A stretch of DNA of 64,000 bases. It comes from Molossus alvarezi. Taxonomy: Eukaryota > Chordata > Mammalia > Chiroptera > Molossidae. The notes below the pieces were generated by a model. That model saw only the letters and a list, made by a program, of their open reading frames with translations. It was not told where the DNA came from and did no database searches. Made by a program: the position numbers and the translations under genes. How positions within the stretch are numbered: position 1 is the stretch's first letter; every line of letters starts with the position of its first letter. The stretch is from NCBI GenBank assembly GCA_037176705.1, contig CM073893.1:18848074-18912073 (forward strand), read 5' to 3'. Positions 1 through 10,097 of this stretch are shown here, in pieces.

Positions 1-4
1 AATT

Positions 5-259
5 CCTCATCCGAGGATATTTTTCTACATAATATCAGATAAAATGAGAGGGAGGAAGGGAGAGAGAGACAGAGAGAAACCTCGATGTGATAGAGCCACA
101 CTGGCTGCTTGCCTCCCACATGACCTAACCAGGGCCAGGGACACACCGCAACTCAGGCATGTGCCCCTGACTGAAAATGAACCTGCGACTGGAAATGAAC
201 CCACGACTCATTGGTCCACGGGCCGACAGTCTAACTGCTGAGCTAAACCAGTCAGTGCC
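5..259 (-). repeat. VES-type SINE
   Basis: On the minus strand: GGCACTGACTGG... head with A and B boxes, linker, (CT)n tract and a CCTCGGATGAGG-like 3' end. It is diverged from neighbouring copies and has a partly duplicated B-box segment. Confidence 0.85.
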
Positions 260-284
260 AAAATACACTTTAAAATAAAGTCTA

Positions 285-516
285 GCCCTGGCCAGTTTGG
301 CTCAGCGGTTAGAGCGTCGGCCTGCGGTCCAGAGAGACCTTGGTTCGGTTCCCGCTAAGGGTGTGTACCTCGTTTGCAGTTTGTCCCAGGCCCTGGTGGG
401 TCGTGCGGGTAGCAGCCACTCGATGTGTCCCTTTCACATCGATTTTTCTTTCTCTCTCTCTCCCTCCCACTCTATCTGAAAAACGGAAAAATGTCCTCGG
501 GTAAGGAAAAAATAAA
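285..516 (+). repeat. VES-type SINE with 12-bp TSD
   Basis: Full-length copy of the GTTTGGCTCAGCGGTTAGAGC subfamily. The flanking direct repeat AAATAAAGTCTA is at 273-284 and 517-528. Confidence 0.93.
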
Positions 517-539
517 AAATAAAGTCTAAAACAAGAGAC

Positions 540-1450
540 AAAGAAGGACTTACCAATTCCATTTCTAGGTATTTATCCAAAGAAACCCAAAACGCTAAAT
601 CAAAAAGACTCATGCACCCATATGTTCATTGTAGCATTATTTACAATAGCCAAGATACATAAGTGTCCATTAAAAAAATGAATGGATAAAAATGAAGTGG
701 TACATATATGCAATGGAATACAGCCATAATAAGAATAAAATCTTTGCAAGAATATGGATGGATCTAGAGGGTATTGTGTTGAGTGAAATAAGTTAAAGAA
801 CTACAAACACATTATGATTTCATTTATATGTGAATTTTATTTTATTTTTTTATTATTTATCCTTACCCGAGGATATTTTTCCATTTTTGTTCAGATAGAG
901 TGGGAGGGGGAGAGAGGAAGAGAGAGAGCGAGAGAAACATTGATGTGAAAGGGACACATCGAGTGGCTGCCTCCCACACGACCCAACCAGGGCCAGGGAC
1001 AAACTGCAACCAAGGTACGTGCCCTTAGCAGGAATCAAACCCGGGGCTCTCTGGACCGCAGGTCGATGCTCTAACTGCCGAACCAAACCGGCCAGGGCTA
1101 TATGTGAAATTTAAAAGCAAAATAAATGAGTCAGCGGAACAGAAACAAATCCATAGACACAGAGAACATTTTGATGGCTGCTAGATGAGAAGGGTTTGGG
1201 AGACCGGGTGAAAAAGAAGAAGCGATTAAGAACTACAAATTGGTAGTTACAAAATAGTCATGGTGATGTAAAGTACAGCATAGGGGATATAGTTAATAAT
1301 ACTGCAATAACTATGTGTGGTGTCAGATGAGTACTAGATTTATAAGGGTGGTCACTCCCTAAGTTATATAAGTGTCTAATCACTATGATGTACACCTAAA
1401 ACTAACAGAATATTGTATGTCAGCTGTAATCAAAAAATAAAAAATTATTT
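540..1450 (+). mobile_element. Old L1 ORF2 end and 3' UTR fragment
   Basis: Contains typical L1 ORF2 C-terminal and 3' sequence (CCAATTCCATTTCTAGGTAT; GAATACAGCC; GGATCTAGAGGGTATTGTG). It is interrupted by the SINE at 835-1098. All reading frames are broken. Confidence 0.85.
835..1098 (-). repeat. VES-type SINE inserted in an L1
   Basis: Minus-strand copy. TSD TATATGTGAA is at 825-834 and 1099-1108. Confidence 0.93.
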
Positions 1451-1459
1451 AAAATAAAA

Positions 1460-2160
1460 AGTTACAATCTCAAATCTAGCATATGCTTGAGAATGGAAAA
1501 TAGTACAAGCACTTTGGAAAATAGTTTGGCAGTCTTTATAAAGATAAACTTAACCCTACCATACATGACCCAGCAATCATGCTCTTAGGTATTTATCCAG
1601 TTAAGTTGAAAATGTATGCTCATCTAAAAACTTACACAGGAATGTTTAAAGCAGCTTTGTTTATAATCTCCCAAAACTGGAAACAATCAAGTCCTTCAGT
1701 AGGTGAATAAACATTTTGGTATATTCATACAATGAAGTAGTATTCAATAATTTTAAAAAATGAGCTATTAAGTCATGAAAATAAATTATCTGGACCAAAC
1801 CACTAAGTGAAAAAAGCTGGTCTGAAAGGGCTACATAATGTATAAATTCAACTATATGGCATTCTGGAAAAGATAAAATTATAGGGACAGTATAAATATT
1901 GGTGGTTGCCAGGGGTTGGGGTGGGGTGGGAAGTGAGGAAGGGATGACTAGGTAGAGTACGGGGGTATTTAGGGCAATTAAACTATTCTCTATGATATTG
2001 TAATGGAGATGTATGACATTATACATTTGTCAAAATCAATAGAGCTGTAAAATACCAATAATGAACCTAATGTAAACTATGAACTTAATAGTGTATCAAT
2101 ATTGTTCATTAATTGTGGCAGATGTATTCCATCAACGTAAGATGTTAATAATAGGGAACT
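1460..2160 (+). mobile_element. Ancient L1 3' fragment
   Basis: Diverged L1 3' sequence: CCAGCAATCATGCTCTTAGGTATTTATCC-like start, then a GGGGTTGGGGTGGG 3' UTR block near 1911-1930. Confidence 0.7.
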
Positions 2161-3000
2161 AGTGTTATCAACATTTCAAGTACATGAGGGAAGTTCTCTG
2201 CTTAATTTTTGTTACCTGAAATTGTTCTAAACTAAAGTTTAGTAGTTAAAAAAGGGGGAGGGAGATTCCTCAAACACAAAATACGTTCGGATGTTGCTAG
2301 ACAAAATAAATAATAAATGTCTATTACAGCTTTCCTAAAAGCAACACTAGTAACAATGATGTCAGGAGGGATTCCCTCTAGTATAATTTATATGCCAAAA
2401 GACCCACTATATATAATATGACATAGTATCGAATGTTTACTATATACAACCAGAAAATATTGATGAGACAACAGATAATCCGGATGGCCAACTATAAGAA
2501 AATTAATTTGATCCCAATAGGTAAATCAGAAATGATCCCATAATATATTCCCAAGAAATACTACAATATTCCCAATAAAGTCCAGATAAGCAACAAACTG
2601 TGATCATGAATTTTTAACATCACACATGTACTTGTCACTTCTTCCTGTCAGGAACTGTCTTTGAGTTTGCTTTTTTACTCCAACACCAACCAGGTGGTAT
2701 ATGTCTACAGGAAAGCTCTAACTTGGTGGTCATGCATGGCATACCAATACGTTCCTAAGTTAAGACAAAGAAATGCCTGTTATCAAGATTATTTACCTCC
2801 CATCTCTAATTGCTATCTACTTTTGTTCAGTCCCTTCCATTCCTAACACAGCTATTGGTCTACTTTTATTTTACATTTACACTTTAGTATAACTATCTCT
2901 CTGTTTTTTGATCCACTGCTTACTATAACTACCTCCACTGATTTAAGCCCTGACAAGCATATCTATATAGTTTCTTCAGTCTTTTAAACATTTATTGAGT
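2160..3000. other. AT-rich single-copy intronic DNA
   Basis: No gene, splice-flanked exon or recognisable repeat seen. Confidence 0.5.
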
Positions 3001-3235
3001 GCTTCCATTCAGATTCAGCTAACCTTTACTGAGCTCCTTTGGGCTCATTTCACCCTCATAGCTACAGCTACTCTAAAGAAGCTATTATTACCTCCATTTT
3101 AAAGAGAAGCAGACATACTCAGAGAAGTTAAATAACTTGTCTGAGTTCACCCAAATCAAATCTAAATCTATGAACCAAGTCATGTGTGCTTCCCATTCAT
3201 CTTTATCTCTCCCTATCAAACTACATTATACTTTG
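3000..3235 (-). repeat. MIR SINE
   Basis: Reverse complement of MIR: TTTATTGAGTGCTT, then ATTACCTCCATTTTAAAGAG and GTTAAATAACTTGTCTGAG, in MIR order. Confidence 0.75.
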
Positions 3236-3614
3236 CTAGTTAAAATTAAAAGCTTTATTCAACCTCCTAAAACCTGTTTTTCAAATCCTACCTAAAAATC
3301 TGTGCTCTAGATTCAATGCCCCTACCTGATCTTTCAAATGTTGCTCTAGTAGGTTCTTCTATCCCCAGCTCCTTTCTCTATACAGTAAAATCTCGATATA
3401 ACAGACTAACTTGGGTGTTAGGAGGGTCCGTTAAAGCCCAAAGTCCGTTATATAATAAAGTAGGTTTTCTGAATGCGTATGTTGACAAATTAGTTAGCCT
3501 ATTTTCATTTATGTAGACACGTTTGTGTAATTAAAATTAAGTATGTATGAAAAGTTTAATTTCACAGAAAAGTTTTCTATATGTATTACTGTAATTTTAA
3601 ATTTATACTGAATT

Positions 3615-3736
3615 GCCCTAGCTGGTTTGGCTCAGCGGTTGGAGCGTTGGCCTACGGACCAGAGAGTCCTGGGTTTGGTTCCCGCTAGAGGCACGTACCA
3701 AAAAACAATATAAAACAAAACAAAAAACAAACAAAT
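3615..3736 (+). repeat. Head-only tRNA-derived SINE with 15-bp TSD
   Basis: Carries only the tRNA-like head, ending GCACGTACCA at 3700, then an A-rich tail. Perfect TSD AAATTTATACTGAAT at 3599-3613 and 3737-3751. It lacks the linker and CT tract of full VES copies. Confidence 0.88.
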
Positions 3737-3849
3737 AAATTTATACTGAATAGGTCCAGTAAATTCCTGCATTCACCAGTCACCACAAGTAAACAAATGC
3801 ACATGGCTGGGGTATGGCTTAGCTGATGTCTGAATATTGGCCAGCATGC

Positions 3850-4145
3850 ATTAAAACTGCTGTAGACAGAGAAAGACAAGTATCATGTGATTTCACCCCT
3901 AGATGAAATTTAATGAACAAACTGAACTACCAAGCAAACATAGAGACAGACTCATAGATAGAGAGCAGGCAGACAGCTCTGGGGTGGGGAGGTAGCTGGG
4001 GGAGTGGAGGGATAGAACAAAAAAAAGAGAGAGAGAACTGATGGACATGAATAATAGTGTGGATTGTGGGGCTGGAGGGGGATGGGTAGAGGTGGTAGAG
4101 GGCATAGGGGGGTAAAAGGTGATGGAAAAAACAAAATAAAATAAA
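3850..4145 (+). mobile_element. L1 3' end inside the DNA transposon
   Basis: GAGAAAGACAAGTATCATGTGATTT, a purine-rich GGGG-containing 3' UTR, then an A-rich tail near 4120-4150. This is the same 3' end class as the younger L1s here. Confidence 0.75.
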
Positions 4146-4649
4146 ATTTTAAATAAAAATCTGCTGGAGAAAGTCATGCTACTCGATAATAGAACCAACT
4201 ACCACATGTGATGCAGTATGATCATAATAAGCTAATCATTTGCCGCACACTGTTTACAAGCAGTGACTCTTGGATTTAAATATGTAGACTATAGTTGTAG
4301 ATATGTAATATTTGTGTCAGCAAAATTACTACAGTGTTTTCTTCTAACATATGGCCTATTCACTAAAATTTGTTAAAAATAACAGTTATTAACAAAAAAC
4401 AACCTGTTAATTTAATTCTAAGCAAATCTTGCTTAAAAACGTTTTAAAACTAATCGGGTATTAATTTTCACATATGACATATGGATTGGAAATTTTGTCC
4501 GTTAAATCCAAAGTCCATTAAATCAAGGTCTGTAAAATTGAGAGTTTACTGTACCCATCTATGCCGTTAATGCTATTTGCTAGCCATGGTGCCCTCAAGA
4601 TTTCAGGAAAAATTCTGCCTATAGAATATTGTTTATTGGCTTCTTTTTT

Positions 4650-4886
4650 CCCCTCACCCAAGGATTTTTAAAATTTTTGGCGAGAGAAAAGGGTAGGGAG
4701 GAGGAGAGAGGGAGAGGAAAAAAAAGAAAGAGAAATGTGCAAGAAAAACATTGGTCAGCTGCCTCCTATAGGTGCCCAGAACGGGATGGAACCTGCACAC
4801 TAGGTATGTGCCCTGACTGGGAATCAAACCCATAACCTTTTTGGTGTATGAGGCAATGCTCAACCAACTGAGGCACCCAGATGGGC
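4650..4886 (-). repeat. VES-type SINE (diverged)
   Basis: Reverse-complement SINE with purine tract, TGCCCTGACTGGGAATCAAACC B-box region and terminal GCCCATCTGGGTG-like head. A CTTCTTTTTT direct repeat flanks it. Confidence 0.85.
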
Positions 4887-4889
4887 TAA

Positions 4890-5395
4890 AAACTTCTTTT
4901 TTGAGGAAAAGAAGGAAAAAGTCTTGAGAGGGTATGTGGTCTTATTTCAGCCTATTGTCTTCCTTTGAACAGACTATACACTGTGGCAACACCAATGTAC
5001 TATAATTAACTACTTAATAATTATTTTATGCATTAGACTATCTAAATAATGTGAAGCCAGTGACCCGCCAGGGACAACAATGACAACTAAAGACCCTCCT
5101 AGAGCCTACAGAAGATAAATACCTGTCATATTTATCATTTTTGCAAAAAAAAATCTTAACAGAATTTAATTTGACCATAAAAAGAAGTTAGTGAAATGAA
5201 GTGCTGCTATTAGCTATCTGAGCATATGAAAAAATTAAAACCAGGATACACTTTTCATACCATTTATTCAAAACAAAAAATTACAATCCAACCCAATCAC
5301 TATTGAATTTTCAATTGCAAAGTTAACAAAGTAGCCTCTTATCTTGTAAGCAAATCATAACTGTCCACTATAAACACTAAGTTTATAAAGCAACA
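4890..5395. other. AT-rich intronic DNA
   Basis: No feature recognised. Confidence 0.5.
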
Positions 5396-5419
5396 AAATA
5401 TTACTATTTTTTTCTTAGT

Positions 5420-5580
5420 TTCCCAGGGAGGCAGTATGAGTAAAAGCTTTATATGATCTTTGTTTCATCTGCAAAATGAGTACAGGTGTATCTACTTCAT
5501 ACAATTGTTTAAAAAATTAAATAAGATCATAAAGTTCTTAGCACAATGCTTTTTACATAGTGAACATTTAAAATGTTCCT
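5420..5580 (+). repeat. MIR SINE fragment
   Basis: TTCATCTGCAAAATGAG, then AATTAAATAAGATCATAAAG and TTAGCACAATGC, in MIR core order. Confidence 0.65.
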
Positions 5581-5604
5581 TCTTCTCCACGTTACTACCC
5601 TTAT

Positions 5605-5712
5605 GTTCTTAGTCTTTGTTTCCTCACCTACAATATTACCATCCCTCCTATATAGGGTTGCTGTAAGAACTAAGCACATTGCTTGATAAGTAATAGGTAC
5701 TTATGAAAGCCC
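5605..5712 (+). repeat. MIR SINE fragment
   Basis: TTTCCTCACCTACAATATTACC...GGGTTGCTGTAAGAACTAAG matches the 3' half of MIR. Second copy in tandem order with the previous one. Confidence 0.6.
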
Positions 5713-5719
5713 ATCATTT

Positions 5720-6240
5720 TCATCCCTTTATAGAACTATACTTATAAAAAAACCATGGGTTGTGGGGAGAAAACAGAACAGCTTTTCAAAAACTGTGTAT
5801 TTCCTTTTGGGAGAAGGGAATGTGGAGAGGAGTAGAAAGAAAAATATAAAGTTTAGTTATTATATAATATAGTCAGTCATTTAATCACACTTCAAACCAC
5901 TGAAGTGATGATTTATAATAATGATTAACGCATAAGGTTAAACGCAGTTAAAAAATACTCAGAGATGACTACATTGTTCTAAAGTAAAACAAAAACAATT
6001 TTATAGGCAACTAAATACACACAGACAAAATTTAAACATGAATTACTGAGACATTTTAGAAGTGACTTCAAAAACAGTTTTATTATTTCATTGACTTACA
6101 AAACTAAACATTTTGAATTAGAGTTTAAAACATGAATCAACGGGAACCCACTAAGGTGAAGTTTTGTTCTGTTTAAAATTTTGCATTCTCCTGAAATAAG
6201 TATGTGTGTACTAGGTATAAAGAGATAAACATTTTGGTTT
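5720..6240. other. Single-copy intronic DNA flanking the FNDC3A exon
   Basis: AT-rich, free of recognisable repeats, adjoining the splice donor. Confidence 0.5.
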
Positions 6241-6246
6241 CCTTAC

Positions 6247-6384
6247 CTGTTGTGTTCCATCTGCACTTACAATAGGAGCAGACAGAAGAGAAATATCACT
6301 AGTTAAGATCTGAGATGTATCCAGTAGTGGTGGATGTTCTGCCATTATCAATTAGACATTAATATACCGGATAACTCTCCAACT
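6247..6384 (-). CDS. FNDC3A: FNDC3A first coding exon (5' UTR plus codons 1-33)
   Basis: FNDC3A is a membrane-anchored protein with many fibronectin type III domains, known for a role in spermatid-Sertoli adhesion. On the minus strand a pyrimidine-rich tract ends in CAG at 6387-6385, followed by 39 nt of 5' UTR, then ATG at 6345-6343 and 33 codons to 6247. A GTAAGG donor follows at 6246-6241. The peptide begins MAEHPPLLDT and ends SAPIVSADGTQQ, which I recognise from memory as the N-terminus of mammalian FNDC3A. An in-frame TAA lies three codons before the ATG, so the start is well defined. The exon ends in phase 0. It encodes only the N-terminal tail; the Pro-rich region, FN3 repeats and C-terminal membrane anchor would be left of the window on the same strand. 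A minimal upstream ORF overlaps the leader. The paralogue FNDC3B has a different N-terminus, so FNDC3A is preferred. Confidence 0.88.
6348..6359 (-). promoter_or_regulatory. Minimal upstream ORF in FNDC3A 5' UTR
   Basis: ATG at 6359-6357 is followed by two codons and TGA at 6350-6348, ending 2 nt before the main ATG. Such start-stop elements can lower initiation at the next AUG. The element is seen directly; an effect on FNDC3A translation is inference. Confidence 0.4.
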
Positions 6385-6464
6385 CTGAAAAACAAAAATA
6401 TATAGCATATGTATATAACCTTTAAAATATATTTAAATATAATACATTCAAGATTTGTCTTATT

Positions 6465-6815
6465 CTTTTTTTATTTTTATTTTGAGAATATGTTTATTAA
6501 AGCTAGGTACAGTGAAACAAAGAAAGGGCTTAGGGTAGAAATAGCAACAGGAAGAGAGCCTAAGTGGTGCTCTGACTGGCTCTCCAGAAATGTTATAGGA
6601 AAGAAGTGACCCACAGTGGGCTGCTATTAGTTCACTGAAAAGTCAGAGAAAAGGGGCCCTTGGCGACAGGTTCAGAGGGTAAGCCTAGGATGAGCTGCTG
6701 CTTCCCAATTACTCTGTATTTCCAAGTCTCTTGGGAACTCTTAAGAATTTAGGAAAAAAAAGTAAAGATGCACACCTGAAAGGGAAGAAAGGCAAGGGCA
6801 TGCTCCAGAGAGCGC
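6465..6815 (-). mobile_element. Retroinserted LTR-family transcript with poly(A), 18-bp TSD
   Basis: Flanked by the perfect 18-bp direct repeat TTCAAGATTTGTCTTATT (6447-6464, 6816-6833). Read on the minus strand it ends with AATAAA (6498-6493) and an A-rich tail (6480-6465). The stretch at 6632-6661 matches 28 of 30 bases of the LTR at 55805-55834, and similarity extends on both sides (CAGCCCA block, CTGTTTCACTG block). It therefore looks like an LTR-terminated RNA copied into DNA by L1 machinery, 5'-truncated. It lies about 80 bp upstream of the FNDC3A exon acceptor. No ORF of note. Confidence 0.7.
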
Positions 6816-6833
6816 TTCAAGATTTGTCTTATT

Positions 6834-7070
6834 AAAGACGAAGGAATTAAGAAGTACAAATTGGTTGTTAGACTGATGAACCTCAAAGGGAAGGGGGGAG
6901 AGAGGGCAGGATGAGATGAACCAAAGAACTTCTATGCATATATGCATAACCAATGGATACTGACAATAGTGTGGGGAAGGCACAAAGGGGGGCAGGATTA
7001 GGGAGGAGGGGATCAATGGGGGAAAAAAGAGGGTACATCTGTAATACATTCAACAATAAAGTTTAAATAA
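6834..7070 (+). mobile_element. L1 3' end, 5'-truncated
   Basis: GAATTAAGAAGTACAAATTGG, a G-rich 3' UTR and an A-rich end. The direct repeat AAGATTTGTC flanks it (6819-6828, 7071-7080), sharing the target of the upstream insertion. Confidence 0.8.
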
Positions 7071-7079
7071 AAGATTTGT

Positions 7080-7462
7080 CATCTTCTTTAACCTAAACAG
7101 ATAATCTTGTCAAAGGCAATTTTACAATATTCTGATGACTACTTTTTAGTTAATAGAACATTTAAGGAAATAGATTTCTTACAATTTAACCAACTGTCTG
7201 TCAATGTAGACAATAAACTAAGATATAATAAAGTCAGTATATTAGCACCTTCTATTTAAATTCTGTTTCTCTACCTCTTTCATCTCCATACAATATTTAA
7301 TTTAACCACCACCACTTTAGCTAAACACTGGGATAGGCACTAAAATGCACTGAATGAAGCAATTCTACCACTGATTTTTTTCTTTAAGGAGAGAAGGTGA
7401 TTATGACGATCCAATTCCCCTCCATCATCCTATCAGTCTCTAGGAATTACACAATAATTATA
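7080..7462. other. AT-rich intronic DNA
   Basis: No feature recognised. Confidence 0.5.
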
Positions 7463-7819
7463 TAGAAAATGTTGTCAGGATTAGAATAATACCCTTCAAT
7501 ATTAACTTTTTTTTAAAATGTGTTTTTACTGAGTTTTTTAGAGAGGAAAAGAGATAGATAGAAACATCAATGTGACAGAGAAACATCCATCAGCTGCCTC
7601 CTGCATGCTTCCTACTGGGATTGGCGCCTAAAACCCAAGAATCAAACTGGGACCTCTCAGTCCATGGATGATCCTCAATCCACTGAGGCACACCAACTGG
7701 GATCAAATTTTAACTTTTATGTTCTGACACTGGCCTTCTATTATTCTGTTTTAATTTTTTTTTCTAAGTGACACCTACTTTACTATAAACCAAATAATTT
7801 CAGTGATAAAAGCACATAT
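7463..7819. repeat. Source copy of a local duplication
   Basis: Matches 8322-8488 apart from a SINE at 7506-7702 and a 13-nt gap relative to the copy. Shared landmarks: CAGGATTAGAATAA, TTAACTTTTATGTTCTGACA, TTTACTATAAACCAAATAAT. Confidence 0.85.
7506..7702 (-). repeat. VES-type SINE
   Basis: Reverse-complement SINE with T tail at left and CCAACTGGG head at right. The empty site is preserved in the duplicate at 8355-8370. Confidence 0.85.
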
Positions 7820-8045
7820 ATTTAGAAATCCTTAACTGTTAACAGAGTATCACTTATATAAAAAGCAAAGGACTTGACATAAGCAATATTAGTTTATCAC
7901 ATATAATATCAAGCAATAAAACATCAATTATATGTCTGGATGAGCACAATTGAGCTCAATCATAAGTTTTGTTGAATATACACTGAAAGGCAAAATAACA
8001 TTTTTGGATGCTAGCAGCATTCTACAATTCAGTTGTGTCAAAATG

Positions 8046-9590
8046 TTTATTATTAATTGTTGACAGTATTACAGATGTTCCCTACTATCAGTCCCTTTGC
8101 CCCCCTCCACAAAGCTCCTACCCCACCCTACCCCAGGCCTTCACATTATTGTCTGTATCCATGGGTTATCCATATATGCATACATGTACTTTATACTTTG
8201 GTTGATCTCTTCCAGTTCCCCCCAACCCTCCCCTTTGAGATCTGTCAATCTGTTCCATATATCCAGGCCTCAGGTCCTACTTTGTTCATCAGTTTATCTT
8301 GTTTATTAGATTCCACACATAGTGGTAGAAAATTTGTTCAGGATTAGAATAAGACCCTTCAAGTTTTAACTTTTATGTTCTGACACTGGCCTATAATTCT
8401 GGTTTTATTTTTCTTTTCTAAGAAAACATTTTGAGTGACATAAACTTTACTATAAACCAAATAATTTCAATGATCAAAAGCACACATACGTGAGATCATG
8501 TGATATTTGTCTTTCTCAAACTGGCTTATTCACTTTGTATAATACTCTCCAGGTCCATCCATGCTGTCACAAAGGGTAAGAGTTTCTTCTTCTTTACAAC
8601 TACATAGTATTCCATGGTGTAAATGTACCAGAGCTTTTTTATCCTACTCATCTTTTATCCTACAGCACTTGGGCTGTTTTCAGATCTTAGCTATTATAAA
8701 TAATGTTGCTATGAACATGGTGGTGCATATATTCTTCCTGATTGGTGCTTTGGAATTCTTAGGATATATTCCCAGAACTGGGATTGCAGGGTAGTACTGC
8801 TGTGGTTAGGACTTCCAGTACTATGTTGAATAAGAGTGGTGACAGTAGACATCCCTCATCTTATTCTCATCTTAATGGAAATGCTTTTTTAGTTTTTGGC
8901 CATTGAGTATGATGCTGGCTGTAGGTTTTTCATATATGACCTTTATTATGTTGAGGTATGATCCCTCTATTACCACTTGCTCAGAGTTTTTATCATAAAC
9001 AGGTGTTGGATTTTGTCTAATGCTTTTTCTGCATCTATTGATATGATCATGTGACTTTTACCTTTCATTTTGTTTGTGTGGTGTATCACATTTATTGATC
9101 TGTGAATATTCTGCCAGCCTTGCATCCTCAGAATAAAACCCACTTAGTCACAGAGTATGATTGTTTTAATGTATTGTTGGATCCGATATGCTAGTATTTT
9201 GTTGAGGATTTTAGCAACTATGTTCATCAGGGATACTGGCCTATAATTTTCTTTCTGTGTAGTGTGTGTCTCTGGTTTTGGAATTAGGATAATGCTGGTC
9301 TTGTAAAAAGAGCTTGGAAGTCTTCCTTCTTCCTAAATATTTTGGAATAGTTTGAGGAACATAGGTGTTAGTTCTTTGAATGTTTGGTAAAATTTGCCTA
9401 TGAAGCCATCTAGACCAGGACTTTTGTTTGCTGGGAGTTTTTTGGTTAGTGCTTCAATTTCATTAGTTGTTATTGGTCTATTTGTTTTCTGATTCTTCCT
9501 GATCGAGTTTTGGAAGGCTGTATGTTTCTAACAATATGTCCATTTCGCCAGGTTGTCCAATTCGTTGGCATATATTTCTTCATAGAAAAT
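8046..9590 (-). mobile_element. L1 3' end plus RT fragment with internal deletion
   Basis: On the minus strand the poly(A)-proximal end is at 8046. The 3' UTR and ORF2 end run to about 8793, then the sequence jumps to RT-domain sequence (8794-9560). The RT frame is broken. A 167-bp foreign segment interrupts the 3' part. Confidence 0.85.
8322..8488. repeat. Copy of intronic segment inserted in L1
   Basis: L1 sequence is interrupted between CACACATA at 8314-8321 and CACACATA at 8481-8488. The intervening DNA is a copy of 7463-7819 without its SINE. Confidence 0.8.
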
Positions 9591-10097
9591 ATTTATTTAA
9601 AATCTTAGTCTTTGCAGAAACTTTCATACAAGTTGATTTAACCTAAAAACAATTTCCTATGTAGGTACATAAAAACTGCCATAAGATTTTTCAAACTATT
9701 CAATATAGGAATGTACTTCAAGATTTTACACATAAAACCATACTACAAAACATTCTCAAAAAATGCATGCAATGTAAACATAACATATATATTTATATAA
9801 ACATTACCTACTGTGTATGTGCGTGTGTGTATATATGTATATATGGCTTTATATAGCAGGGCAAATCTAACTTCTGGCTTAATGCATACTGCTATATTTC
9901 ATAAAGTTCAATAAAAATACTGAGTACTTTAAATCATGTCAAATAATTTCACTCTGTGCAATATACAAATAATTATAAAATGAGAATGAGCCAATTTGTT
10001 ATTTTCACTCTTGCATGTCACATAATTTGGTTTAAGAAGAAACATTTTAGGGAGGCTAACTCAGAAGCAACAAGATTAACCAAAGTTAAAAGTTTAT
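9591..10097. other. AT-rich intronic DNA with TG/TA simple repeat
   Basis: A (TG)n/(TA)n run at about 9816-9845. Otherwise no feature seen. Confidence 0.5.

Larger units (their letters stand above)
3383..4551. mobile_element. Tigger/pogo-like DNA transposon with nested inserts
   Basis: Starts CAGTAAAATCTCGATATAAC at 3383. It ends with the inverted relative (CAGTAAACTCTCAATTTTAC on the minus strand) at 4551, about 20 of 25 bases matching. TA dinucleotides flank both ends (3381-3382, 4552-4553). The motif CCGTTAAAtCCAAAGTCC recurs inverted inside both ends. No transposase ORF remains. A short SINE and an L1 3' end sit inside. Confidence 0.7.
1..6244 (-). other. FNDC3A: FNDC3A intron 2, partial (inferred)
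   Basis: DNA downstream of the GT donor at 6246-6245. It contains only repeats and AT-rich single-copy sequence, and the next exon is not in the window. Confidence 0.7.
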
